From Phenylobacterium sp. (GTDB taxonomy: Bacteria; Pseudomonadota; Alphaproteobacteria; Caulobacterales; Caulobacteraceae), in assembly GCF_030681155.1 (NCBI RefSeq), contig NZ_JAUXXE010000007.1, positions 1 to 64,000 on the forward strand: a stretch of DNA of 64,000 nt. Direction: 5' to 3'. Shown one piece after another: positions 30,162 to 38,467 of this stretch (position 1 is its first letter; each line of letters opens with the position of its first letter). Made by a program: the position numbers and the translations under genes. The notes below the pieces were generated by a model that saw nothing but the letters and a program-made list of their open reading frames with translations, ran no database searches and was not told the DNA's origin.

Positions 30162-31325
30162 TCAGGTCGCAAGCCTGGACGTCACATGGTCCAGGATCAG
30201 CCGGCCGGCGGGCGTGGCGCGCAAGCGGTCCGGATCAGGCGCCAGCAGGCCCGCGGCGATCAGCTCGCCGACCTCGGGGTGGACGGGTGAAAGGCCCAGA
30301 ACGCTGACGTCTTCAAAGCTTACACCCTGGTCGATCCGCAGGCCGGCCAGCAGCCGCTCCTCCGCGACCTCGGTCGGGGTAAGCCGCTCCTGGGTGGCGA
30401 AACCGGTCCCCTCTTCGTGCACGGCGGCGATGTAGTCGGCAGGCTTGGCGTGGGCGTGGGTGGCGATGCGAACGCCCTGGCGGGTCAGCCGGCCATGTGC
30501 GCCGGGGCCTACGCCGACATAGTCCGCGCCGGTCCAGTAGACGAGATTGTGACGCGATCTGGCCGCCTCGCCGCGCGCGTGGTTCGACACCTCGTAGGCT
30601 GTGAAGCCAGCGCCCTCCAAGACCGACTGAGTGGTCTCGAACAGCTCGGCGGCCAGGTCTTCGCCGGGCGGGCGGAGCTGGCCACGCCGCACCGCGCGGT
30701 CAAAGGCTGTGCCGGCTTCGATGGTGAGCTGGTAGGGCGACAGATGCTCTGCGCCCAGGTCGATCGCCTCGGTCAGCTCCTCGCGCCAGGCTTGCGGCGT
30801 CTGGTTCGGCCGGGCGTAGATCAGGTCGAGAGACAGGCGCGGAAAGGTCTTGGCCGCCAGGGTCGCGGCGCGGCGCGCCGAGGCGGCGTCATGGTTGCGG
30901 CCGAGCAGGGTCAGCGAGGCGTCGTCCAGCGCCTGGAGGCCGAGCGACAGGCGATCGACGCCTGCCTGGGCGAAGGCGGCGAAGTGACCGGCCTCCGCAT
31001 CGGTGGGATTGGCCTCCAATGTCACTTCGACGGGGTCGTCGGGCGACCAGAGCATCCGCGCCAGGCAGATCAGCTCGGCCGCCCAGGCAGGGTCCATCAG
31101 CGAGGGGGTGCCGCCGCCGAGGAAGATCGACACCAGCCGCCGATCGCCGGTGAGCTCGCGCTGGGCTCGCAGATCGTCGGCGATGGCGGCGAACAGAGCG
31201 GCCTGTTCGTCCTTGCGACCCCGATCGCGGAAGACGTTGAAGTCGCAATAGGGGCAGATTTTCGCGCAGTAGGGCCAGTGGACATAGAGCCCCAGCGGCG
31301 CCTTGGCCTGCGCGACTTCGCTCAC
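30162..31325 (-). CDS. hemW: Heme chaperone HemW (radical SAM, formerly annotated as HemN-like)
   Basis: 387 residues. Radical SAM cluster C20-x3-C24-x2-C27 ([12 protein letters not shown]) and HemN_C-type domain at the end. Such proteins bind heme and deliver it to respiratory enzymes; they lack the N-terminal part of true coproporphyrinogen dehydrogenase HemN. It starts with GTG overlapping the rdgB stop (GTGA) by four bases. Confidence 0.94.
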   Translation of the reverse strand: MSEVAQAKAPLGLYVHWPYCAKICPYCDFNVFRDRGRKDEQAALFAAIADDLRAQRELTGDRRLVSIFLGGGTPSLMDPAWAAELICLARMLWSPDDPVEVTLEANPTDAEAGHFAAFAQAGVDRLSLGLQALDDASLTLLGRNHDAASARRAATLAAKTFPRLSLDLIYARPNQTPQAWREELTEAIDLGAEHLSPYQLTIEAGTAFDRAVRRGQLRPPGEDLAAELFETTQSVLEGAGFTAYEVSNHARGEAARSRHNLVYWTGADYVGVGPGAHGRLTRQGVRIATHAHAKPADYIAAVHEEGTGFATQERLTPTEVAEERLLAGLRIDQGVSFEDVSVLGLSPVHPEVGELIAAGLLAPDPDRLRATPAGRLILDHVTSRLAT

Positions 31326-31921
31326 AGCAGGGCGGCCTTGAGCTTGGCGAAAGCCTGGGCGCGGTGGCTGATGGCGTCTTTGTTGTCCGGGTCCATCTCC
31401 CCGAAGGTGATGTCGTGACCAAGCGCCTGGAAGATCGGGTCATAGCCGTGGCCGCGATCGCCGCGGCCCGGGAAGACCAGGGTTCCATCGACGCGTCCCT
31501 CGACCACCACAGCGGGGCCGCCGGGCCAGGCGACGGCCAGGGCGCAGGTGAACCAGGCCGAGTAGTCGTCGGCGCCGGCTTCTTCCAACCGCGCCTCGAC
31601 CTTCTTCATCGCGCCGACAAAGTCCTTTTCCGGCCCGCCCCAGCGCGCCGAGAAAATCCCCGGTTGGCCATCGAGCGCGGTGACGGAAAGGCCTGAATCA
31701 TCGGCCAGGGCGATGAGGCCCGAGGCCTCGGCGGCGGCGCGGGCTTTCAGCAAGGCGTTGCCGGTGAAGGTCGCCTCGGTCTCTTCGGGCTCGCCAAGGC
31801 CAAGGCTGCCGGCCGTCACCAGTTCAAAGCGATTGTCCAGGATTGCCGCCAGCTCGCGGGCCTTGCCCGGATTGTGGGTGGCGACCACCAGTTTCGCACC
31901 GGGTTCGAGCTTCAGAGCCAT
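31322..31921 (-). CDS. rdgB: dITP/XTP pyrophosphatase
   Basis: 199 residues. Removes ITP, dITP and XTP. Motifs [75 protein letters not shown] 31921 has AGAAGG upstream; the open frame extends to 31981 without support. First gene of a tightly overlapping leftward operon; its usual neighbour rph lies 1.4 kb away behind inserted small genes. Confidence 0.96.
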   Translation of the reverse strand: MALKLEPGAKLVVATHNPGKARELAAILDNRFELVTAGSLGLGEPEETEATFTGNALLKARAAAEASGLIALADDSGLSVTALDGQPGIFSARWGGPEKDFVGAMKKVEARLEEAGADDYSAWFTCALAVAWPGGPAVVVEGRVDGTLVFPGRGDRGHGYDPIFQALGHDITFGEMDPDNKDAISHRAQAFAKLKAALL

Positions 31922-31975
31922 TGGAAAACCTTCTGAAATGCGGGGGCGGCGGACCATATGCCGACCACGGCTTTG

Positions 31976-32009
31976 TTGCATTGCAAAAGTTTAATATCGT
32001 TATTCGATA
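31976..32009. promoter_or_regulatory. AT-rich palindromes between rdgB and the DUF2975 gene
   Basis: Two palindromes in an unusually AT-rich patch: TTGCA-T-TGCAA (31976-31986) and TATCG-N5-CGATA (31995-32009). They lie between divergent rdgB and DUF2975/Xre genes, a place for an operator, perhaps of the Xre-type regulator. The rest of this 282-base gap (31922-32203) shows no gene I can support; a 70-codon open frame in it has no ribosome-binding site. Confidence 0.4.
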
Positions 32010-32203
32010 AACAACTTGATCGAAAAGCGATGCGCCAGTATCGAGGACCAACGCCACCGGTAGGTCTCATGGATCTTGGTCGGCGAGTGGAGACCGCTAT
32101 GCTCATCCCCGCAATGACCTTTCCCGAGCGTGCCCCGATGGCCTTGGTCACTGACGGCGTGATCGCCTAGTCTCGACCGATGTTTCTTGGACGGAGGGCC
32201 GCG

Positions 32204-32734
32204 ATGCGCGCCTTGGGGCCGGGCTCGGTATCGAGCTTCTTGAAGATCATCTTGGACGTGGTCTTCGTCGCACTCTGGATCGGCCTTGGTGCAGTGGCGC
32301 TGATGATGCTCGCCGCCCTGTTGTTCAGCTTCAACCCAGATTTGATCGACAACTTCTCAATCCGCGCTGGTGACGCGGAGATCATCTCGCGCGGGCCGGT
32401 GCTGCTGGGCGGCCTGGCCGCGGCAGCGCTCTATCTGGCTGGCGTGCTGGTGATCGTCGAGCGGCTGCGCAGGATCTTCGCGACCCTGACGGCCGGCGAC
32501 CCCTTTCACCCTGAAAATGTGCGTCGTCTGCGGGTGATCGGCCTCGTGCTGGCTGGGCTGGAGATCGGACGCTACGTGATCTACGGCCTTGGCATGTGGG
32601 CGCTGCCGGGCGCCGACATTCAACGCCCGGAATTCAGCCCGACGGCCTGGTTCTCGGTGCTGGTGGTGTTCGTATTGGCCGAGGTGTTCCGCGAAGGCGC
32701 CCGCCTGCGTCGTGAAGCGGAGCTGACGATCTAG
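32204..32734 (+). CDS. DUF2975 membrane protein
   Basis: 176 residues with four membrane helices (about 15-40, 62-82, 110-130, 140-158). DUF2975 proteins have no known activity but are regularly paired with a small YozG-like HTH protein, as here. ATG 32204 has GGAGG six bases upstream; the ATG at 32180 lacks one. The next gene starts two bases after the stop. Confidence 0.8.
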   Translation: MRALGPGSVSSFLKIILDVVFVALWIGLGAVALMMLAALLFSFNPDLIDNFSIRAGDAEIISRGPVLLGGLAAAALYLAGVLVIVERLRRIFATLTAGDPFHPENVRRLRVIGLVLAGLEIGRYVIYGLGMWALPGADIQRPEFSPTAWFSVLVVFVLAEVFREGARLRREAELTI

Positions 32735-32736
32735 CC

Positions 32737-32976
32737 ATGCCGATCCGTGTGAATCTCGACCGCGTGCTGCTTGAGCGGCGCATGTCCCTGACTGAACTGG
32801 CCGACCGGGTCGGCGTCACCATCGCCAACCTTTCGATCCTCAAGACCGGCAAGGCGCGCGCCGTGCGGTTCTCGACCCTGGCGGCGCTGTGCCGCGAACT
32901 CGATTGCCAGCCGGGCGACCTGCTCATCTACGAGCCCGGCCCCGACGATGAGCCCATGGACGATGATCTGGACTGA
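32737..32976 (+). CDS. YozG-like Cro/CI family HTH regulator
   Basis: 79 residues, almost only an HTH (VNLDRVLLERRMSLTELADRVGVTIANLSILKTGKARAVRFSTLAAL split here: HTH about 8-60) and an acidic tail (ending DDDLD). Typical of the small HTH_26 regulators encoded with DUF2975 membrane proteins. Probably senses or acts with its membrane neighbour and binds near this cassette. Confidence 0.85.
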   Translation: MPIRVNLDRVLLERRMSLTELADRVGVTIANLSILKTGKARAVRFSTLAALCRELDCQPGDLLIYEPGPDDEPMDDDLD

Positions 32977-33043
32977 CAAAGCCCGGCGAGGCCGTTTCCA
33001 AGCGTGACTTTTATGCCGCGCCGCAGCGAGACTCGCTAAAAAA

Positions 33044-33128
33044 TTGCAGCGCACCCGTCAAAAATGCGGTCCTGACCGTTGATAACCTAGCGTCACCCTC
33101 CTATATGCGCTGCAACAATTGCTGCAAC
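33044..33128 (+). promoter_or_regulatory. Promoter with GCTGCAA repeats for the 35-codon gene
   Basis: A sigma-70-like promoter TTGATA (33079-33084), 17-base spacer, TATATG (33102-33107). Around it are three copies of GCTGCAA: inverted at 33044-33050 (part of a perfect 10-base inverted pair, 33044-33053 with 33106-33115), direct at 33109-33115, and direct at 33121-33127. The second and third lie at the expected transcription start, as for a repressor site. Confidence 0.5.
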
Positions 33129-33147
33129 GCACACAAAGGAGATGGAC

Positions 33148-33255
33148 ATGGCCCAAGCCGTTGAAAGCTTCATCGATCGTCTGATGGGACCGTTCGCTCG
33201 CGAACTGGCCCGCATGCCGGCTTCGTCGTTCCGCTATCTGCTGAACGCCTTCTAA
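33148..33255 (+). CDS. 35-residue small protein, unknown function
   Basis: Too short for most gene finders but well supported: AAAGGAGA at ideal distance from the ATG, G/C-biased third positions, an own promoter upstream and a strong terminator 48 bases after the stop. The peptide opens MAQAVESFIDRLMGPFAREL and ends FRYLLNAF; it is amphipathic helical with basic and aromatic residues, no signal peptide or clear TM helix. It may bind a membrane or a partner protein. No family recognised. It stands between the DUF2975/Xre cassette and rph. Confidence 0.6.
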   Translation: MAQAVESFIDRLMGPFARELARMPASSFRYLLNAF

Positions 33256-33302
33256 GAACGACATCCGGCGGCGCTCGTCGCCGGCCGTACTGATTGATGA
33301 TG

Positions 33303-33336
33303 AAAACGCCGCCCCCGCCCCCGGGGCGGCGTTTTT
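33303..33336. terminator. Bidirectional terminator between the small gene and rph
   Basis: 13-bp perfect stem, AAAACGCCGCCCC at 33303-33315 with its complement at 33323-33335, A-run on one side and T-run on the other, so it can terminate the 35-codon gene rightward and rph leftward. Confidence 0.88.
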
Positions 33337-33346
33337 GACTCCAGGA

Positions 33347-34063
<717 letters not shown>

Positions 34064-34091
34064 TGGAAACCTTGGCGTTGGGTCTGGCGTC

Positions 34092-34117
34092 TTGCGCCGG
34101 CGGGCTTATCCTAGATC
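34092..34117 (+). promoter_or_regulatory. Caulobacter-type housekeeping promoter for hrcA
   Basis: TTGCGC at 34092-34097, 12-base spacer, CCTAGATC at 34110-34117. Matches the Caulobacter sigma-73 pattern (TTGACGS then GCTANAWC) at seven of eight -10 positions. About 45 bases upstream of the hrcA start codon. I find no CIRCE inverted repeat near it. Confidence 0.5.
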
Positions 34118-34161
34118 AAAGAGGTTCAGTCCATGGCTCTGACCGAGCGCCGTACCCCGTC

Positions 34162-35229
34162 GTGACCACCCCGCTGCTTTTCCCCGGCCCGTCGCTGGCT
34201 GAGCTGGATGAACGCGCCCGCGAAATCTTCCGCCGCGTCGTCGAAGGCTATCTCGAAACCGGAGAGCCGGTCGGCTCGCGCACCCTGTCCAAGGGCGGCG
34301 TCCATCTGTCCTCGGCCTCGATCCGCAACACCATGCAGGATCTGACCCAGCTCGGCCTGCTGGGCGCGCCGCATGTGAGCGCCGGGCGAATTCCGACTCA
34401 TGCGGGGCTGCGACTGTTCGTCGATGGCCTGCTGGAGGTCGGGGACATCGCCGAGGATGACCGCCGCGCCATCGAGACCCGGCTGTCGGCCAAGGGGCGC
34501 AATTTCGAAGAGGCCCTGAACGAGGCGACGGCGATCCTCTCGGGGCTCGCCGGCGGCGCGGGAGTGGTGGTCAGTCCGGTGCGGGACGCCGGGGTCAAGC
34601 ATGTTGAGTTCGTCGCTCTGTCGGCGGACCAGGCGCTTGCGGTGATGGTCTTCGAGGACGGCGTGGTCGAGAACCGGCTGATGAAGCTGGCGGCCGGCGT
34701 GACGCCGTCTTCGCTGCAGGAAGCCTCCAACTTCATGAACGCCCGGCTGCGCGGCCGCACCCTGGGTGAGGCCGGCGCCGAAATCCGCACCGAGCTCGAC
34801 GACGCCCGTCGCCAGTTGAATGAGGCCGCCGCGCGGCTGGTCGAGGACGGCATGGCCGCCTGGGGCGGCGGCGAGGACGCCCAGCGGGCCCTCATTGTCC
34901 GAGGCCGCGCCAACCTGTTGCACGATCGCGAGACGCTCGACGACCTCGAGCGCGTGCGGATGCTGTTCGACGATCTTGAACAAAAGGAACAGCTTATCGG
35001 TTTGCTTGATGACGTCCGCGAAGCCCAGGGCGTACGGATTTTCATCGGCGCCGAAACGCGACTCTTTTCCCTTTCGGGTTCCGCAGTGATCGCCGCGCCC
35101 TATATGACGGGCCGGCAGAAGGTGCTGGGCGCGATCGGCGTAATCGGTCCCGCCCGCCTAAACTATGCCCGGGTCATCCCGCTGGTGGACTATACCGCCC
35201 GCGTCCTGTCCCAGGTGACGAACACGTAG
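34162..35229 (+). CDS. hrcA: Heat-inducible transcription repressor HrcA
   Basis: 355 residues. Represses chaperone operons through CIRCE. N-terminal winged helix ([28 protein letters not shown] split; [28 protein letters not shown]) then a GAF-like domain and C-terminal [19 protein letters not shown]. The GTG at 34162 starts at the conserved N-terminus; an open frame from 34063 is not supported. Followed by grpE after 11 bases, the usual hrcA-grpE operon. Confidence 0.96.
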   Translation: MTTPLLFPGPSLAELDERAREIFRRVVEGYLETGEPVGSRTLSKGGVHLSSASIRNTMQDLTQLGLLGAPHVSAGRIPTHAGLRLFVDGLLEVGDIAEDDRRAIETRLSAKGRNFEEALNEATAILSGLAGGAGVVVSPVRDAGVKHVEFVALSADQALAVMVFEDGVVENRLMKLAAGVTPSSLQEASNFMNARLRGRTLGEAGAEIRTELDDARRQLNEAAARLVEDGMAAWGGGEDAQRALIVRGRANLLHDRETLDDLERVRMLFDDLEQKEQLIGLLDDVREAQGVRIFIGAETRLFSLSGSAVIAAPYMTGRQKVLGAIGVIGPARLNYARVIPLVDYTARVLSQVTNT

Positions 35230-35240
35230 AGGATTAGAAG

Positions 35241-35858
35241 ATGTCCGACGATCAAACGCCGGCCGAAGAGTTCAACGAAGTCGCGGACGCTGCGGCCGAA
35301 GAACTGCTGGCCCTGCGCGCCGAAAATCAGGCGCTGAAGGATCAGGTCCTGCGGGTGGCCGCCGAAGCGGAGAACACCAAGCGCCGCGCCGAGCGCGAGG
35401 CCAATGACGCGCGCGCCTACGCCATCCAGAAGTTCGGTCGCGACCTGCTGACCGTCGCCGACACCCTGGCCCGCGCCCTGGCCAGCCCGCACGAAAGCGC
35501 CGATCCGGTGCTGAAGAACTTCGTGGTCGGCATGGAGATGACCGAAAAGGCGCTGCAGGCGGCGTTCGAGAACAACGGGCTGAAGAAGATCGACCCCGCC
35601 AAGGGTGAGAAGTTCGATCCACACCAGCACCAGGCGATGATGGAACAACCCTCGACCGAGGTCGCCGCTGGCGGCGTCATCCAGGTGCTGCAGCCGGGCT
35701 ACGACCTGCTCGGTCGCCTGATCCGTCCGGCCATGGTGGTCGTCGCGGCCAAGGGGTCGACCGGCGAAGGTTCGGGCGGCGACGGCTCTTCGGGCGCCAA
35801 TCCCTATGCAGCCAACGACGGCGACGGTTCCGGCGGCTCCGTCGATACGCGCGCCTAG
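35241..35858 (+). CDS. grpE: Nucleotide exchange factor GrpE
   Basis: 205 residues. Exchanges ADP for ATP on DnaK. N-terminal coiled coil (AAEELLALRAENQALKDQVLR; AEAENTKRRAEREAND), beta-wing C-terminus with VLQPGYDLLGRLIRPAMVVVA. A Gly/Ser/Asp-rich tail (GEGSGGDGSSGAN) is longer than in E. coli. A small gene follows after four bases. Confidence 0.96.
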   Translation: MSDDQTPAEEFNEVADAAAEELLALRAENQALKDQVLRVAAEAENTKRRAEREANDARAYAIQKFGRDLLTVADTLARALASPHESADPVLKNFVVGMEMTEKALQAAFENNGLKKIDPAKGEKFDPHQHQAMMEQPSTEVAAGGVIQVLQPGYDLLGRLIRPAMVVVAAKGSTGEGSGGDGSSGANPYAANDGDGSGGSVDTRA

Positions 35859-35862
35859 CGCC

Positions 35863-36108
35863 GTGGTCGATCTCGAGACCACCACTGTCACCGTCCGCGA
35901 GGTCGCCGACGTGGTGGCCCTCGTGGCCATCGAACTGGTCGGCTCGGTGTCCAAGGACACCCAGGAGGCCGACGTCCGGCTCGAGGAATTGGCGGGGCGG
36001 CTGCTGGACTATGTTGACGCCCTGCCGGAGGGCAATCAGCGCCTGCTGATGGGCGCCATCGCCGAAACCCTGATGGCGACGGAAGAAGGCTCTTCGCCGC
36101 CCGAATAG
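35863..36108 (+). CDS. Small acidic protein downstream of grpE
   Basis: 81 residues from GTG 35863, four bases after the grpE stop, probably in the same mRNA. Third positions are strongly G/C. Helical and acidic (VREVADVVALVAIELVGSVS; EELAGRLLDYVDALPEGNQ). No family recognised; a co-chaperone link is suggested only by position. An earlier frame start inside grpE (35806) is less likely. Confidence 0.65.
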   Translation: MVDLETTTVTVREVADVVALVAIELVGSVSKDTQEADVRLEELAGRLLDYVDALPEGNQRLLMGAIAETLMATEEGSSPPE

Positions 36109-36116
36109 GTTTGCGC

Positions 36117-36147
36117 CGCCCGCCCCGTTGAGACACTGGGGCGGGCG
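36117..36147 (+). terminator. Strong GC hairpin after the hrcA-grpE unit
   Basis: Perfect 10-bp stem, CGCCCGCCCC (36117-36126) with its complement (36138-36147), 11-base loop, no T run. Probable transcript end of hrcA-grpE and the small gene. The following 77 bases are AT-richer and should hold the promoter of the protease gene. Confidence 0.55.
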
Positions 36148-36224
36148 GGACGCGCCAGGCTAACGCATTAGAAAAATTGACCGATTTCAAGCAGAGGCGT
36201 AGGCTTCGTCCCAGGTCATAAGGG

Positions 36225-37223
36225 ATGGAAAACGTGCTGGTCGGGTCACAGACTCGCCGACGTGCTCTTGGGCAGTTCGCCGCGGCTGGCGGCGTACTGT
36301 TGGCGGGCTCTGCTGTCGCCTCCGTCCAAGATCCCATCCCCGCCAATTCCCCTGCGACGCCGCTTCCGACAGCGCCGGCGCTCGCGGTGGATCCCGAAGA
36401 GACCCCGACTCAGATCGCGGTCACACGCGAACTCTTCGAGCAGGTCACCGCTCCGGTGATGATCAATGGCAAGGGGCCGTTCCGCTTCATGGTGGACACC
36501 GGCGCCAATGTTTCCTGCGTGTCCGAGAAACTGGCGGCTTCGCAGGCCTTGCCGCGCGGGCGCGAACTGATGGTCAACACGATCGTCGGGCGGCGCGCCC
36601 GGCCCAGCGTAATGATCGATCAGCTCGATATCGGCACGCGCATCCGCAAGAAGGTCGAGGCGCCGGTGCTGCCGATGGGCGGCTTCGACATCGACGGCGT
36701 GCTGGGTATCGACTGGCTGAAGGGCCAGCGGCTGGTGTTCGGCTTCTCCGGCAACACGCTCGAGATCACAAAATCGCGCGCCGAGAACAGCGGCCGGAAC
36801 CGGGTGGTGGTCCCGGCGCGGCGCAAGTCCGGACAATTGACCATCGTCGACGCCGATATCAGCGGGCGGAAGATCAGCGCGATGATCGATTCCGGCTCGC
36901 AGTTTTCACTGGGCAATACCTCGCTGCGCAACCTGATCGAGCGCCTCGACCCGAGCTCAGGTCAGAACGCCGTGAACGTCCGGATGATCTCCATCGCCGG
37001 CGAATCGTTCTCTGGACAGCAACTGGCCTTGCCGTTCATCCGCCTGGGCGGGCTGACTCTAGGCAATGTGCCGGTGGTCTTCACTGACATGCCGATCTTC
37101 AAGCTCTGGGATCTGCATGACGCCCCGACCATCATGCTGGGCATCGATCTGCTCACCCAGTTCACCACCGTCGCCGTCGACTTCGGTCGCTCGGCGGTGC
37201 GCTTCGACATAGCATCAGCCTGA
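36225..37223 (+). CDS. Exported retropepsin-like aspartyl protease
   Basis: 332 residues. An Arg-rich twin-arginine-like N-terminus (TRRRALGQFAAAGGVLLAGSAVAS) suggests export. Two pepsin-type half domains: VDTGANVSCVS (catalytic D at about 91) and IDSGSQFSLG (about 226), each followed by hydrophobic-hydrophobic-Gly (DGVLGIDWL; IMLGIDLL). Two-copy PF13650-type proteins are common in alphaproteobacteria and poorly characterised. Single gene between grpE and dnaN. Confidence 0.82.
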   Translation: MENVLVGSQTRRRALGQFAAAGGVLLAGSAVASVQDPIPANSPATPLPTAPALAVDPEETPTQIAVTRELFEQVTAPVMINGKGPFRFMVDTGANVSCVSEKLAASQALPRGRELMVNTIVGRRARPSVMIDQLDIGTRIRKKVEAPVLPMGGFDIDGVLGIDWLKGQRLVFGFSGNTLEITKSRAENSGRNRVVVPARRKSGQLTIVDADISGRKISAMIDSGSQFSLGNTSLRNLIERLDPSSGQNAVNVRMISIAGESFSGQQLALPFIRLGGLTLGNVPVVFTDMPIFKLWDLHDAPTIMLGIDLLTQFTTVAVDFGRSAVRFDIASA

Positions 37224-37348
37224 TCATCCCCTATCACTTGCCGACAGCCCCTTTCCCGCGCCGGGATTTTGGCTAATGTCGCAAGTCCCTCCAGCGTTGG
37301 GGGCGACGACGCATAGATGCGTCGGCGCATGGAGATTCGGACGAGACC

Positions 37349-38467
37349 ATGAAGCTTACGATCGAACGGGCGGCGCTGATGAAGGCGCTGGGGCATGTGC
37401 AGAGCGCCGTCGAACGCCGCAACACCATCCCGATCCTGTCCAATGTGCTGCTGTCGGCCGAGCGCGACCGGCTGACCTTCTCAGCCACCGACCTCGACAT
37501 GGAGATCATCGACCAGGCGTTCGCCCAGGTCGATCAGCCCGGTCAGATCACCGCGCCCGCCCACACCCTCTATGAAATCGTGCGCAAGCTGCCCGAGGGG
37601 GCTGATGTCTCTCTCAGCTTCACCGGCGAGGATCCGCGCCTGACAGTGGCGGCCGGCCGTTCGCGCTTCAACCTGCCGGTGCTGCCGGCCGGCGACTTCC
37701 CGGTGATGTCGTCCGATGGCCTGTCCGCGCCGATCGCCGTGGATGTCGGCGACCTGATCCGCCTGATCGACAAGACCCGCTTTGCGATCTCCACCGAAGA
37801 GACCCGCTACTATCTGAACGGCCTCTACCTCCACACGGTCGTGGACAATGGCGTGCAGAAGCTGCGCGCTGTGGCCACCGACGGTCACCGCCTGGCCCTG
37901 GCCGAGATGGCGGCGCCGGAGGGTTCGGCCGGGACGCCCGGCGTCATCGTGCCCCGAAAGACCATCAGCGAGGCTCGACGCCTGCTGGAGGACGCCGGTG
38001 AGAGCGTCGATCTGCAGGTCAGCCCGCAAAAGCTGCGTCTCGACTTCTCGGGCGCCGCCCTGACTTCGAAGGTCATCGACGGCAACTTCCCCGACTACAG
38101 CCGCGTCATCCCCAAGGACAACAACCGGGTGATGATGGTCGACAACAAGCTGTTCGCCCAGGCGGTGGACCGCGTCGCCACCATCTCGGCCGAGAAGAGC
38201 CGCTCGGTGCGCATGGCGATTGAGCCGGGCCGGGTGATCCTGACGGTCCGCAACATGGAAGCTGGCCAGGCGGTCGAAGAGGTCGAGGTCGATTACGACG
38301 GCGAGGCCTTCGAGCTGTCGTTTAACGCCCGCTACCTGCTCGACGTCACCGACCAGATCGGCGCCGAACAGGCCGAGTTCCGCTTCGGCGGTCCCAACGA
38401 CCCCGCCCTGGTCCTCGACCCGACCGACGCAGACGTCCAATACGTATTGATGCCGCTGCGGGTCTAG
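37349..38467 (+). CDS. dnaN: DNA polymerase III sliding clamp
   Basis: 372 residues. Beta clamp, ring dimer that tethers polymerase III. MKLTIERAALMKALGHVQSAVERRNTIPILSNVLL start and the C-terminal YVLMPLRV are typical; three domains visible. dnaN is here separated from recF-gyrB by a broken gene on the opposite strand (next entry), whose end overlaps the dnaN stop by four bases. Confidence 0.98.
   Translation: MKLTIERAALMKALGHVQSAVERRNTIPILSNVLLSAERDRLTFSATDLDMEIIDQAFAQVDQPGQITAPAHTLYEIVRKLPEGADVSLSFTGEDPRLTVAAGRSRFNLPVLPAGDFPVMSSDGLSAPIAVDVGDLIRLIDKTRFAISTEETRYYLNGLYLHTVVDNGVQKLRAVATDGHRLALAEMAAPEGSAGTPGVIVPRKTISEARRLLEDAGESVDLQVSPQKLRLDFSGAALTSKVIDGNFPDYSRVIPKDNNRVMMVDNKLFAQAVDRVATISAEKSRSVRMAIEPGRVILTVRNMEAGQAVEEVEVDYDGEAFELSFNARYLLDVTDQIGAEQAEFRFGGPNDPALVLDPTDADVQYVLMPLRV

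Noticed and set aside
31958..32170. 70-codon open frame in the rdgB/DUF2975 gap
   Set aside because: No ribosome-binding site, no protein-like pattern, lies over AT-rich palindromes.
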